64,000 bases of DNA from Diospyros lotus (taxonomy: Eukaryota; Streptophyta; Magnoliopsida; Ericales; Ebenaceae). The stretch's first letter is position 1. Every line of letters begins with the position of its first letter. Where the stretch lies: contig NC_068351.1 of the NCBI RefSeq assembly GCF_014633365.1, forward strand, positions 12,158,907 to 12,222,906, read 5' to 3'. Both the position numbers and the translations under genes were made by a program. Below the pieces are notes generated by a model. That model searched no databases. It was not told the origin of the DNA and was given only the letters and a program-made list of their open reading frames with translations. This document shows, piece after piece, positions 36,301 through 42,397 of the stretch.

Positions 36301-39286
36301 CCATCCCTGGTCAGGTTTAAAGGCTCTCCTTATGTATTCAAGAGAAGACCTCAGCCCATTTTGGATCCTTAGTCTGAATCAACGTCAACTCCCAGCCCAG
36401 GTACTGAAATCATTCAACCCTCGATTCCTTCTAACCCTATTCTTAATGATTTGGATCTCCCTATTGCTATCAAAAAAGGGGTTAGAAGTTGTACTCAACA
36501 TCCATTGGCTAACTATATGTCTTATCACCATCTTTCCCAACAACACAAAAGCTTCCTGACCTTCCTAGATACCATTGTCATTCCTAAGACAGTTGATGAG
36601 GCTCCAAAAGATCATAATTGGAAACAAGCTATGCTTGAGGAGTTGAGAGCATTGAATAAAAATCAAACATAGGAGCTGGTACCTAGACCAAAGGGGGTTA
36701 TTCCAGTAGGCCGCAAGTGGATTTTTAACCAAAAATATAATGCAAATGGTACATTGGAGAGGTATAAAGCTCGGCTGGTGGCTATACTCAATCCTATGGA
36801 GTAGACTACCTTGACTTTTGCTCCTGTGGCAAAAATGACAATGGCGAGAATACTCCTATCACTAGCAGCATACTATGGGTGGCAGTTACAACAGCTAGAT
36901 GTGAATAATGCCTTTCTACATGGGGATTTAGAGGAGGAAGTGTTCATGGAACTACCTCCAGGATTCCAAAAAGAAGATTCCAGGCAAGGTATGTAGGCTT
37001 AAAAAGGCTCTCTATGGCCTCAAGTAGTCACCTTGAGCCCAATTTGGTAGATTTTCTAAGGCAATGAGATTCATGGGATATCACCAAAGCAAAGGTGATC
37101 ACACCATATCAATGAAAGAGAAGGTGACAACCTTGCTAGTTTATGTCGATGATATAATTGTTACAAGGAATGATGGTGAAGAACAGAAAGTCCTCAAGGA
37201 CAATTTGGCGTGAAGAACAGAAAGTCCTCAAGGACAGTTTGGCCCGAGAATTCGAGATTAAAGATCTTGGTACACTCAAATATTTTTTGGGAACAGAAGT
37301 GGCTTATTTTAAAGCAGAAATTTTTCTATCCCAACGCAAATATATCTTGGATTTGTTAACAAAAATAAGTCTGCTAGGAGGAAAATGAGCCAACATCCCA
37401 GTGGAGCCTAATATTAAATTGGGGGAAAGCCCTAGTAGTCAACCAGTGGATAAGGGAAGATACCAAAGATTGGTGAGCCGCTTGATTTATCTCTCACATA
37501 CTAGACCTGACATTGAATTTGTTGTCAGCCAAGTAAGTTAATTCATGCACAGCCCAACAGAGAAGCATATGCAGGCAGTGAGAAAGATACTATACTACCT
37601 AAAAGTAACACTAGGCAAAGGTATTTTGTTTAGGACAAGTACTGAGTTAGATATTAGGAGCTACACAGATGCAGATTATGTAGGATCCCTCACTGATAGA
37701 AGGTCCACAACCGAATATTGTGTGTTTCTAGGTGGGAATCTTATGTTCTGAAGAAGTAAAAAGCAAAGTATTGTGGCCAGGTCTAGTGTTGAAGCGAAAT
37801 TTAGAGCTATGACCCTTGGTCTATGTGAGTTACTATGGCTAAAGATTGTTCTAGAGGATTTGAAAATCTCTATTAAAGGTCCAATCAAGTTATTTTGTGA
37901 TAATCAATCATCCATAAATATTGCTCATAATGTTGCTCATCATGATAGGACAAAATATATAAAAATAGACTGGCATTTTATAAAGGAAAAGTTGGATGCA
38001 GGTCTAATCCATATTCCTTATGTTCCATCTGAAGTGCAAGTGGCTAATGTTCTAAAAAAGGGGTTGGCTGCTAGAAGATTTGAAGACCTGATATGCAAGC
38101 TGAGAATGATAGATATTCATTCACCAGCTTGAGGGGAAGTGTTGATTCCCGTAGGATTAACAAAATGAAGAAGAAGGAAAGGTTGGCTCATCATCCAATA
38201 GGGAAATTGGAAGTTGTTCTGATCTTGTGTTTTTTAGAAATTTCTAAATCTAGATTAGGATGCTTTCCTAATTCCAACTTAGGAAACTTTCCTATGAATT
38301 GTGTATATGTAATCTTTCCTTATTTTCATGTATTCTAATCTTTCCTGTGTTGTATAATCCTCATCTCTATAAGAGGATTTGTATGTGTACATACGAAGTA
38401 AGGAAGAATTTATTCAGTTTTCACACTTCCCCATCAGTATCAATCTCCCTGTTAACTCACCTCAGTCAAGACTATCATTGTCAACTCACCATAGCTCTTA
38501 TGCCTCGAGCACCCTGAGTCACAGGAAGAACCTACAGGTTGTATTGTTCCACTCAGGACTCTTCAGGAACTGAATTTAGCTGGAACCAAGGGTTTCACAA
38601 ATGCACTTGGACTCATTCTCTTCTCCCAGCTTGGCAGTGGTATGTGGCCCACACCTTGTCCGATCATTGTGAGACAGACTAGCCAAAAGATAATTTTTCT
38701 CCGTAGCCTGAAACTAATAGGAGAGCAACTCACAATCCCTCCAAGATCTTAGGAGGTATCACCTGGCTCACCTAGGGAGACAAAACGGCTCCAAAGATAG
38801 CAGGACTAGACAACATTGCAACGATCACCTTTACATCCGATTTGACGACCAAGAGGCAAGAGGCAGCACCAACCGTCCCCGTCACTTCCAACTCAAATGG
38901 CGCTTCTACTTTCGATTGTAAATATTCCTTTTCCTAGCCCTCCAAATCATAGTGATTTAAACCGTATAGAAAACAATTTAGATAGAATGAATTAGCCATG
39001 AAATTCAACAAAAAGGAACATTCACAAGAAAACATAACTTGAAATCAAGATAGGATGACGGAAGGCAGACATGTTCATGGAGCAACAACTCAAAATTTAA
39101 GTGTAAAGCAGAGAGACAGTAAAATGTCTGAGATGAATTAGGGCAAATCTAGGATAGCAAGATAGAAATAACAACTGGGAGACGAATGGCTGAGTAAATG
39201 CGAAAAATACACACATTGGTGCCCGGAGCCGGAGTCACAATCTGGCGCTCAAAAACCCTGGCAGCGATGTTGTTGCTCCTAAACAT
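3393..39286 (-). CDS. DET1: DET1 (DE-ETIOLATED 1), 11 exons over 35.9 kb
   Basis: DET1 is a nuclear repressor of photomorphogenesis that works with DDB1 and COP10 in the CUL4-linked CDD complex. Exons on the minus strand, from the ATG: 39286-39215, 32084-31657, 31537-31309, 28967-28830, 27342-27274, 27159-27103, 23616-23536, 23441-23277, 23110-23015, 3789-3690, 3532-3393. They total 1575 nt, i.e. 524 residues plus TGA, with matching phases at every junction and no internal stop. Landmarks are [16 protein letters not shown] at the start, [95 protein letters not shown], and [10 protein letters not shown] at the C-terminus, all diagnostic of plant DET1. Length is close to the Arabidopsis protein (about 540). 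Intron 3 starts with a GC donor (CAG|GCAAGT). Intron 9 is 19.2 kb and intron 1 is 7.1 kb, both filled with transposons. The gene looks functional at coding level; splicing across these introns is untested. Confidence 0.96.
3790..4140 (-). other. DET1 intron 9, 3' end, no feature seen
   Basis: Unique-looking intronic DNA between exon 10 and the hAT-like element. The acceptor for exon 10 (GCCGCAG on the minus strand) is at its edge. Confidence 0.6.
4149..4831. mobile_element. Non-autonomous hAT-like element, 683 bp, with 8-bp TSD
   Basis: The ends are terminal inverted repeats: CAATGTTTTTAAAGGC on the left, and the right end reads CAGTGTTATTAAAGGC on the opposite strand. They are flanked by identical 8-bp copies TGCATGAT at 4141-4148 and 4832-4839. 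An 8-bp duplication and CANTG ends are hAT hallmarks. Just inside both ends are GC-rich segments with repeated GGTGCAAGGCAC-type words. The middle keeps scraps of an acidic coding region ([16 protein letters not shown], broken by stops), probably the tail of a transposase. It lies in DET1 intron 9. Confidence 0.88.
4840..5498. other. DET1 intron 9 sequence, no gene recognised
   Basis: No homology recognised. Open frames at 5032-5247 and 5339-5536 are short, without motifs, and occur on both strands. Confidence 0.4.
5499..5558. repeat. Imperfect inverted repeat (hairpin) of about 60 bp
   Basis: TCTGGAACTGCATGTCAG (from 5501) is mirrored by CTGAAACAGTTGTGCAGTTC (5533-5552) on the opposite strand, with a loop of a few bases around 5524-5530. 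The arms differ at several positions. Origin unknown; it could be the core of a foldback element or MITE. Confidence 0.6.
5689..6242 (-). other. Unidentified coding-like open frames in DET1 intron 9
   Basis: Two overlapping minus-strand open frames (6242-5940, 100 codons; 6096-5689, 135 codons) show varied, protein-like composition, including [20 protein letters not shown] and a Trp-rich first part. I recognise no family. They lie directly beside the copia insertion site at 6302, so upstream continuation, if any, would resume after 15955. They may be a relic of an older element or gene. Function is not assigned. Confidence 0.25.
6303..6515 (-). repeat. Element A 3' LTR (213 bp)
   Basis: Matches the copy at 15715-15950 along its length: a TGAAGAAAAAGATGATTACT-type edge, a (TA)n tract, AAATCATCAATCAACAAAAA, and a CTACA edge. 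It is shorter by about 23 bp because the other copy has an extra stretch (near 15888-15903) and a longer (TA)n run. The polypurine tract AGCTTGAGGGGGAG (minus strand) adjoins it at 6516-6529. Confidence 0.93.
6530..8541 (-). pseudogene. Element A reverse transcriptase and RNase H (broken pol 3' part)
   Basis: Reading the minus strand from 8541: [18 protein letters not shown] and MDVTFFENQ (end of integrase), then the RT start ([42 protein letters not shown]) at 7971-7753. An RT core follows in which the YVDD active site reads YVDG. Next come [19 protein letters not shown] (7338-6976) and the RNase H end with [18 protein letters not shown] and [12 protein letters not shown] near 6650-6550. Many stops and frame changes separate these blocks, so no functional protein is possible. 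Confidence 0.9.
8542..8645 (+). repeat. Element B 5' LTR (104 bp) with adjoining primer-binding site
   Basis: Matches 13245-13349 except for scattered substitutions and small indels. It is unusually short for a copia LTR. A TATA-like TTGTATATATATTCC lies at about 8587-8601. TGGTATCAAAGCC (8646-8658), complementary to a plant initiator tRNA-Met 3' end, follows with no gap. Confidence 0.92.
8659..9570 (+). repeat. GC-rich leader of element B with CAGATCTGCCCCTCA-type short repeats
   Basis: This 0.9-kb stretch is where a copia gag N-terminal domain should be, yet no gag-like protein appears in any frame. It is rich in CCGCCRCC words, and from about 9295 to 9540 the motif AGATCTGCCCCTCA(C/T) recurs at irregular spacing of roughly 30-60 bp. 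The base composition is clearly higher in GC than the flanks. It could be a long untranslated leader, a decayed gag, or captured host sequence; the data do not choose. Confidence 0.55.
9575..10853 (+). pseudogene. Element B zinc knuckle, protease and partial integrase
   Basis: From the ATG at 9575 a basic stretch leads into a CCHC knuckle, [21 protein letters not shown], with a TGA inside the motif. From 9767 an open frame holds the aspartic protease with an intact active site ([12 protein letters not shown] near 9903). Integrase follows: [46 protein letters not shown] (10334-10597), then in another frame [13 protein letters not shown] and [14 protein letters not shown]. After IETART about 90 codons usually found in integrase are missing, and the text resumes at QKGYHCYSP. 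It is broken by stops, a frameshift and this internal deletion. Confidence 0.85.
10854..11236 (+). pseudogene. Element B integrase-RT linker (Ser/Pro-rich)
   Basis: Continues after an in-frame TAA with [17 protein letters not shown], then a Ser/Pro-rich linker and the chromosomal-type motif [21 protein letters not shown] near 11150-11210. This region normally joins integrase to RT in copia pol. It is cut at 11236 by the LINE insertion. Confidence 0.75.
11237..11640 (+). mobile_element. 5'-truncated LINE (L1-type) 3' end, nested in element B
   Basis: An open frame (11276-11608) encodes the C-terminal end of a plant L1-type ORF2: [49 protein letters not shown], and [11 protein letters not shown] before the stop. 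The 3' end is the usual GGGATAAAGGCTGGATAT followed by a short GTT repeat tail. The fragment is flanked by identical 18-bp copies TAGTTTTTTGTCCCTTGG (11219-11236 and 11641-11658). Removing it plus one copy rejoins the copia frame: SYSFLSLG runs straight into YSAFISS. This makes it the youngest of three nested insertions here. Confidence 0.95.
11641..13236 (+). pseudogene. Element B reverse transcriptase and RNase H (multiple stops)
   Basis: RT begins with [20 protein letters not shown] and [20 protein letters not shown]. It continues through [38 protein letters not shown], the altered active site YVND (YVDD normally) near 12279, [16 protein letters not shown], and [18 protein letters not shown]. 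RNase H has [46 protein letters not shown] and ANFLTKSL. In-frame stops occur near 12098, 12184, 12536, 12572, 12854 and 12977, mostly single-base changes from sense codons, so overall order is preserved but the protein is dead. Confidence 0.92.
13245..13349 (+). repeat. Element B 3' LTR (105 bp)
   Basis: Second copy of the 104-bp LTR at 8542. The preceding polypurine tract and the stop of RNase H (AP-A-stop at 13237) set its left edge. The right edge is ...TTCTCACA. Confidence 0.92.
13350..14524 (-). pseudogene. Element A protease and integrase (5' part of pol)
   Basis: Minus strand from 14524: [15 protein letters not shown] occupies the protease site, where copia has WIIDSGASDHMTG, so the catalytic Asp-Ser-Gly is lost. 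Integrase zinc-binding region: [19 protein letters not shown], then [15 protein letters not shown] (14197-13808), and HNDVWGSS at the catalytic core start. After a gap, [25 protein letters not shown] and [15 protein letters not shown] (13513-13350) run into element B. The next expected part resumes at 8541. Confidence 0.88.
14530..15568 (-). pseudogene. Element A gag (broken)
   Basis: The likely start is the ATG at 15568. Residues about 45-97 give [20 protein letters not shown] and DDYLTGEVV, the copia gag N-terminal signature. After frame changes, [20 protein letters not shown] and [18 protein letters not shown] appear (15175-14873), which is the UBN2-type gag domain. Near 14735-14690 a knuckle remnant reads [23 protein letters not shown]. 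Leader and primer site lie between this gene and the LTR at 15715. Confidence 0.88.
15700..15714 (-). promoter_or_regulatory. Element A primer-binding site
   Basis: Minus strand TGGTATCAAAGTGGG directly follows the 5' LTR end (CA at 15715). Its first ten bases fit the initiator tRNA-Met complement. Confidence 0.85.
15715..15950 (-). repeat. Element A 5' LTR (236 bp)
   Basis: Partner of 6303-6515, with a longer (TA)n run at about 15763-15783 and an extra stretch near 15888-15903. TAATT follows at 15951-15955, matching the duplication on the other side. Confidence 0.93.
16017..16364 (-). CDS. Two putative exons of an unidentified protein, inside DET1 intron 9
   Basis: Exon A (16364-16211) follows an acceptor (TATTGCAG) and reads [52 protein letters not shown] weak GT donor (CAA|GTTGGT) then allows joining in phase to exon B (16112-16017) after GAAAAG. 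Exon B reads [31 protein letters not shown], then TGA. Composition is coding-like and both pieces are stop-free, but I recognise no family and found no upstream exon. It may be a gene relic, a captured fragment, or chance. It is parallel to DET1. Confidence 0.33.
16651..16932 (+). mobile_element. Solo LTR, 282 bp, with 5-bp TSD (family C)
   Basis: TGTTGAAGAAATAAAACAAG ... CCCTTTCTACA, flanked by TAAAG on both sides (16646-16650, 16933-16937). A TATA-like TTGTATAAATATT and AATAAAGTG near 16866-16897 look like the LTR promoter and poly(A) signals. No coding part accompanies it. It is closely similar to the copy at 21143-21448. Orientation is taken from the TATA and AATAAA order. Confidence 0.92.
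16968..17235 (+). repeat. Element D 5' LTR (268 bp)
   Basis: Nearly the same as 22308-22584. The differences are mostly a few substitutions and small insertions, such as the AGTAAGGATAGCTGG segment, which has four extra bases in the 3' copy. This points to a younger insertion than element A. Confidence 0.93.
17263..18411 (+). pseudogene. Element D gag
   Basis: From the ATG at 17263: [20 protein letters not shown] (copia gag N-terminus). In the same frame after several stops (17575-17685) come [51 protein letters not shown] and [13 protein letters not shown], i.e. a UBN2/RVT_gag-type domain. A Gly/Asn/Arg-rich basic stretch follows, then the knuckle [17 protein letters not shown], where the first zinc Cys has become Tyr. 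Reading frame is conserved, with substitutions only. Confidence 0.9.
18412..19920 (+). pseudogene. Element D protease and integrase
   Basis: A TAG (18412) replaces the Trp before the protease site, which reads [10 protein letters not shown] instead of VDSGATNHIT, so the catalytic triad is lost. Then [18 protein letters not shown] and [17 protein letters not shown] with [15 protein letters not shown] (integrase zinc region). [23 protein letters not shown] and the second catalytic region LQIDNGGGI follow. After a frameshift, [22 protein letters not shown] and [17 protein letters not shown] lead into a Ser/Pro-rich linker that fades near 19,900. Confidence 0.88.
19921..20134 (+). other. AT-rich spacer in element D pol, possible small insertion
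   Basis: About 210 bp of AT-rich, stop-filled sequence sits between the integrase linker and the next pol segment. Flanking blocks are CT-rich and coding-like. I could not find terminal repeats or a duplication that would define an insertion. Confidence 0.35.
20135..22300 (+). pseudogene. Element D reverse transcriptase and RNase H
   Basis: [79 protein letters not shown]. After a frame change the active site reads VYDDDILV, where YVDD is expected. The connection GIYLT is split by a solo LTR and resumes at [20 protein letters not shown]. RNase [19 protein letters not shown], frameshift near 21860, [52 protein letters not shown]. Dead by stops and at least two frameshifts. Confidence 0.9.
21143..21448 (+). 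mobile_element. Solo LTR of family C inserted in element D
   Basis: TGTTGAAGAAATAAAATAAG ... TTTCTACA, flanked by CACTT (21138-21142) and CACTC (21449-21453), one mismatch. Removing it and one flank restores the copia frame [14 protein letters not shown], which proves it is secondary. It is a close relative of 16651-16932, with the longer text CCAAGAGACTCAT near 21185. Confidence 0.92.
22308..22584 (+). repeat. Element D 3' LTR (277 bp)
   Basis: Partner of 16968-17235. The polypurine tract TTTGAGGGGGA adjoins at about 22297-22307, and CTTAG follows at 22585. Confidence 0.93.
22590..23014 (-). other. DET1 intron 9, 5' end
   Basis: Contains the exon 9 donor (AAAAG|GTTTGA on the minus strand, 23015/23014). 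No other feature seen. Confidence 0.6.
23617..25097 (-). other. DET1 intron 6, nothing recognised
   Basis: AT-rich intron DNA. Open frames at 23709-23948, 24391-24594 and 24736-24948 (all +) lack motifs and are antisense to DET1. Confidence 0.5.
25098..25533 (-). mobile_element. LTR-like block, probable solo LTR (436 bp)
   Basis: On the minus strand it starts TGTCACGTTCTAAATACTC and ends GGCCATTACA, i.e. TG...CA. It has a TATA-like TATATAAGGACC near 25395-25406 and a purine-rich GAGA tract downstream, as in plant LTR leaders. The TGTCACG opening is common in Ty3/gypsy LTRs. A clean 5-bp duplication is not visible; the flanks share only AATAT within an AT-rich context. It lies in DET1 intron 6. 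Confidence 0.55.
25976..26017 (-). mobile_element. 42-bp LINE 3'-end insertion with 16-bp TSD
   Basis: On the minus strand this is the last part of the L1-type 3' end also seen at 11600-11640: AGCCGATCTCACATAGTGG, GATAAAGACTGGATATG, then a GTTGTTG tail. It is flanked by ACGTGTCTTATATAAA (25960-25975) and ACGTGTCTCGTATAAA (26018-26033), 14 of 16 matching. It is an extremely 5'-truncated retrotransposition in DET1 intron 6. Confidence 0.85.
26281..26500. repeat. Two-copy tandem duplication, about 112-bp period
   Basis: TTCAAATTGTTGGGA...GAGGTAAAGAGTCC...ATTTATCCAACTCAAAAGTCA recurs from about 26393 with scattered differences. It lies in DET1 intron 6. Confidence 0.7.
28230..28620 (-). mobile_element. 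Decayed LINE (L1-type) ORF2 C-terminal fragment
   Basis: Minus-strand frames give [24 protein letters not shown] (28600-28540) and then [19 protein letters not shown], followed by GRGRPRKT. This is the same region as the LINE at 11237 but older and of a different subtype. Frames are broken. It lies in DET1 intron 4. Confidence 0.75.
28968..31308 (-). other. DET1 intron 3 (GC-AG), 2.3 kb, no element recognised
   Basis: Donor is CAG|GCAAGT (31309/31308) and acceptor TTACATCAG (28968). AT-rich. The open frame 29327-29545 (+) has no known motif. Confidence 0.6.
32085..32832 (-). other. DET1 intron 1, 3' end up to element E
   Basis: Unique-looking DNA; frames at 32327-32569 and 32856-32665 show no recognisable motif. 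CTTCC at 32828-32832 is the left target duplication of element E. Confidence 0.5.
32833..33117 (+). repeat. Element E 5' LTR (285 bp)
   Basis: Closely matches 38140-38425 (286 bp) with scattered substitutions, suggesting a relatively recent insertion. Confidence 0.93.
33262..34227 (+). pseudogene. Element E gag
   Basis: The start at 33262 (MSKISEIAP) gives [20 protein letters not shown], then a TGA at 33535 and TAA near 33630. In the same frame: [75 protein letters not shown]. The knuckle [19 protein letters not shown] at about 34074-34130 is intact. Only two nonsense changes break it. Confidence 0.92.
34228..35805 (+). pseudogene. Element E protease and integrase
   Basis: Protease site reads [13 protein letters not shown], where DSGATDHM is expected. 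Then [15 protein letters not shown] and a decayed integrase zinc region and core (34740-35120, several stops and frame changes). The frame opens again from 35125: [79 protein letters not shown], ending in the Ser/Glu-rich linker SPSFNEQ at 35805, where the hAT-like element is inserted. Confidence 0.88.
35806..36264. mobile_element. GC-rich hAT-like insertion, 459 bp, in element E pol
   Basis: The left end is CAGTGTTTGCAAATTC; the right end read on the other strand is CAGTATTCTAAAACGC. Flanks are ATGAGCAG (35798-35805) and GTGAGCAA (36265-36272), 6 of 8 matching with two transitions. Removing it and one flank restores the copia frame: SPSFNEQ joins [12 protein letters not shown]. Subterminal words CTAGGCGCC and CTAGGCACTAGG are typical of this plant family. 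The interior (about 35870-36160) is strongly GC-rich compared with its surroundings and could be captured genic DNA, which I could not identify. Confidence 0.85.
36265..38133 (+). pseudogene. Element E reverse transcriptase and RNase H
   Basis: Linker [20 protein letters not shown], then [23 protein letters not shown], [40 protein letters not shown], and after frameshifts YVDDIIVT with the active site kept (37141-37164). A 34-bp tandem duplication follows, then [20 protein letters not shown] and [18 protein letters not shown]. RNase [62 protein letters not shown]. Dead by stops and frameshifts. Confidence 0.92.
37176..37243 (+). repeat. 34-bp tandem duplication in element E RT
   Basis: GTGAAGAACAGAAAGTCCTC starts at 37176 and again at 37210, with the two 34-bp units differing at two or fewer positions. 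Since 34 is not a multiple of 3, it shifts the RT frame. Confidence 0.9.
38140..38425 (+). repeat. Element E 3' LTR (286 bp)
   Basis: Partner of 32833-33117; CTTCC follows at 38426. Confidence 0.93.
38431..39214 (-). other. DET1 intron 1, 5' end
   Basis: Between element E and exon 1. Exon 1 donor is ACCAAT|GTGTGT on the minus strand. Otherwise featureless. Confidence 0.6.
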
Positions 39287-39650
39287 CAGGTCCAGAAACT
39301 CAGTTGCTCGTATTACTGGCAGCCACCATGAGGGGGGAATCGTCGATATGAAACGATAATTGCCTCGGGTCGAGATAGCACCGATTGCTCAAGGATTCAA
39401 CTGTAGGAAAATTTTCAGAAAAATCGCAAGCAAAATTGGAGCAGTGCAGTAACGCACAGAGAGCAGGCCTGCCCTTGAAATTCTCTTCCCTTCTTCTTCG
39501 TGTTCGCTTCTGCTCTTCTTCTTCTTCTTCTTCGTCGTCGATCGATTCGTACAGTCGGATGGATAAGTGGACATACCCGCATGTAATTTTCAGCTATTAC
39601 AATCCACAACCATAGATCAGAATAATTACGCTACCGCCCCCCGTTTGGAT
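39287..39650 (-). promoter_or_regulatory. DET1 5' leader and proximal promoter region
   Basis: Upstream of the DET1 ATG on the minus strand. Contains a GAAGAAGAAGAAGAAGAGC purine run (39514-39537), common in plant 5' leaders. No clear TATA box was found. Confidence 0.45.
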
Positions 39651-40376
39651 AATTATCAACTTTTTGTGATGCCGCCATTCAAATCAACGAGCAAACGTGC
39701 TCTCAATTCTGTTGGGGTGAATTAAGTTTTTCACATTTTTTAAAAAATAAACTTAAGTAAAAGAACTTTTGGTATTATCATTCCAAGCTCTTAATAAACC
39801 TTTTATAAGTAAACCCCTCAAAAATATTTATAAATTTAAATTTAAACTCCACCTTAAATCACACCAAACAAAATCAAAATTTAAAATCTTATAACGTGCT
39901 CTTTATTCTATTTTTTATTATATTATAAATAATTCATTATCTATTCTAATTTTATTTTAAAAATTATGTATGTTTGAACCACATTTTTCACAAATCTCTT
40001 TATTTGACTTTTTATTTTATTTATCTATTAAAAAAATTTAGTTTTATTTATTTTACCTTACATGTAATTTTCATTACTATAAAAAATTATTATTTATTTT
40101 ATAATTTAATAATAAATATTACATTATTAAATATTAATAATATTTAATATATTTTTAAATCAATTTACTATTATTTTTTAAAAACAATTATTTAACAAAA
40201 TATGCTACAAATTTTATGTGATTTGGTTTTGTAGTGAGATAATTCACTAATGTGTAATTTTGTATAAAAAATTATAAATATATTTAACACAATTCTTTCT
40301 AATTTAGATAACTGGCCACATTTTGTTTAAGAATTCATTCAATCTAAATATGGGATTATATTTGAACACTTAATAC
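39651..40376. other. AT-rich intergenic DNA
   Basis: Very AT-rich, no ORF, no repeat structure recognised. Confidence 0.5.
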
Positions 40377-40605
40377 ACAAAATAATTAAATAAATACATA
40401 TACAAAATAAATAATCAAATACACAAATTAATCAAATACATGCATATATAAAATTAATAATCAAATATACAAATTAATAATTAAATATATAAAATAATCA
40501 GATACACACATACACAAAATTAATAATTAAACATACAAAATAATCAAATACATAAATACATAAATTAATAATCAAATACCCAAATCAATAACTAAATACA
40601 CAATA
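40377..40605. repeat. AT-rich imperfect minisatellite
   Basis: Variants of AATAATCAAATACACAAATT recur with irregular 18-35 bp spacing, about ten times. Confidence 0.65.
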
Positions 40606-41783
40606 TCATTCATCGTGTTGTTGTTACTAGTGGTGGCTCTGTTTGTCACCGTCGTATTGGATCTGACGGTTAGAGTCTCGATTTAATCTCTCGTCGAGAC
40701 TGCAACTCATCTTCTCTGGCTATCTTTTCTGAATCTGTTGGTTGCCATCTCTTCAACGTCATTTTCTACGATCATTGTTGCTCGTCGTCTCATTTAGTCA
40801 GCCTCTTTTAGTGTTGATGGTAGTTATGGAAGAGGGGGAGATGGCGATGACGACTTAAACAATCTTGATCACCACGAGGGTTTTCAATTTTACCAAATTT
40901 TCGACAAAAGGAATTGGCTATAGCGAGCTTAATTTGTTGGAGCTAGATTTTTTGGTTTGGCTCCCTATTTTCATCTTTTGCGAGTAGAATAGCTCCCCCA
41001 AAAAGAGACACTCTTAATTTAGTATTTATTTGAATATTATTCAATTAAGTTTCACATTTATCCAATTTATAGCTTTTGTTTTTGTTTTTATTTTTTTATT
41101 TTGAAAATAAAAACAGATAAATGGATTGGATAGTTTGTTCCGTTTTCAAATTTTTTTGCAAATTTTTAAAATTCTTCTAAAAATGAAACCAATTGCAGTT
41201 ATCGAACAAATTGTCAAGATGTTAATGAGTCATTGCATACCTAAAAAAAAATTTAAATTCCGATGTAACAAGAGAAATAAATGCACATATAAATGTTTAT
41301 ATAAATCAATTAAAAAACTAAAATAAATTAAAATTATTAAACAACATATTAAAAATTATTTTTAATTAAAACAAAAAATAAACACAAAAAACAAAAGACC
41401 AATGTTCTAAAAACCAGGTCCAATTGGAAAAAAAAAGTAGCAATTGATCCGTTAGATATAATCTAGTCCACCAATAAAGATCAATAGAGTTTAAGTCTAC
41501 TCAGGCAATTAAACTAATAAATGGGTGGCCTTGATGATTCAATGGCTACATACGAATGAAGTTTACCTTTTTGATTGGATAATGCTACATGTATAAAAAG
41601 ACGGTTGGACAATTTCAAAAAAATTATCATATTAACTCTCAGTATAAAGTACAATTTTACCTTTGATTGAGACAGTTTCTCTTTCACTCTCACCCCACTC
41701 TCTCTTTTACTGAGACACTATCGCTTAAGCTCTCACCTCTCACTCTCTCTATAATGTCTCTTAGATCGGAAATCCATTATTGA

Positions 41784-41945
41784 AAACCCACTTCACCCTT
41801 GACTGCCAATATCGAAATCGGAAACTCATTACCAGAAACCCACTTCACCCTTGACTGCCATTATCGAAATCGGAAACTCATTACCAGAAACCCACTTTGC
41901 CCTTGACCGATATTACTGGAAACCCACATCACCCTTGACCGAGAC
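41784..41945. repeat. About three copies of a 52-bp tandem repeat
   Basis: AAACCCACTTCACCCTTGAC recurs at 41784, 41836, 41888 (52-bp period) and again about 31 bp later in a shortened, diverged unit. Confidence 0.75.
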
Positions 41946-42397
41946 ACTATCTCTTAAATAAAAAATTTACAATATTATATTTTTCAAATTTAATGTGAGC
42001 CATAGGATTAATGCATGAGTGATGTTAATGGTCAAATTTTGTAATCAGTTGCTATTATTTTTCAAAGTTTATTGCGGACAAACAATTCTATTTTAGAAAA
42101 CGAAGGAAACCAACAATGAGTGACATATGTATATTTGTTTTTTTTTTCCCAAATCTAGCACAGATTCCTTAGACTACAACCATATAAAACAAGCTTGTTA
42201 AAGGAATATATGTGGATAATGCAAATTATAAATCTAACATTATATTCTCATATGATTGCACCATATTTTGATCCAGAAAATTATATTGTGCTTGTAGAAT
42301 CATTTGAAGATAATGAGAGAACTTTGGTTGATAATAAATAAATTATCGAACATAATGAGTGTCTTGCATTAAATAACGAACTGCGAGAAGAAAATAG

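Larger units (their letters stand above)
32833..38425 (+). mobile_element. Ty1/copia element E in DET1 intron 1
   Basis: LTRs at 32833-33117 and 38140-38425 begin TGTTGATTCCC and end TTTTCACA. Identical CTTCC duplications lie at 32828-32832 and 38426-38430. The primer site reads CGGTATTAGAGCC (33118-33130), one base off the usual TGGTATTAGAGCC. The polypurine tract TTGAGGGGAAG precedes the 3' LTR. gag, protease, integrase, RT and RNase H are in order on +, antisense to DET1. A hAT-like element sits at 35806-36264. Confidence 0.95.

Noticed and set aside
39389..39615. Ser- and Lys/Arg-rich frames around the CTT repeat
   Set aside because: Translation of the simple repeat in the DET1 leader; no conserved protein.
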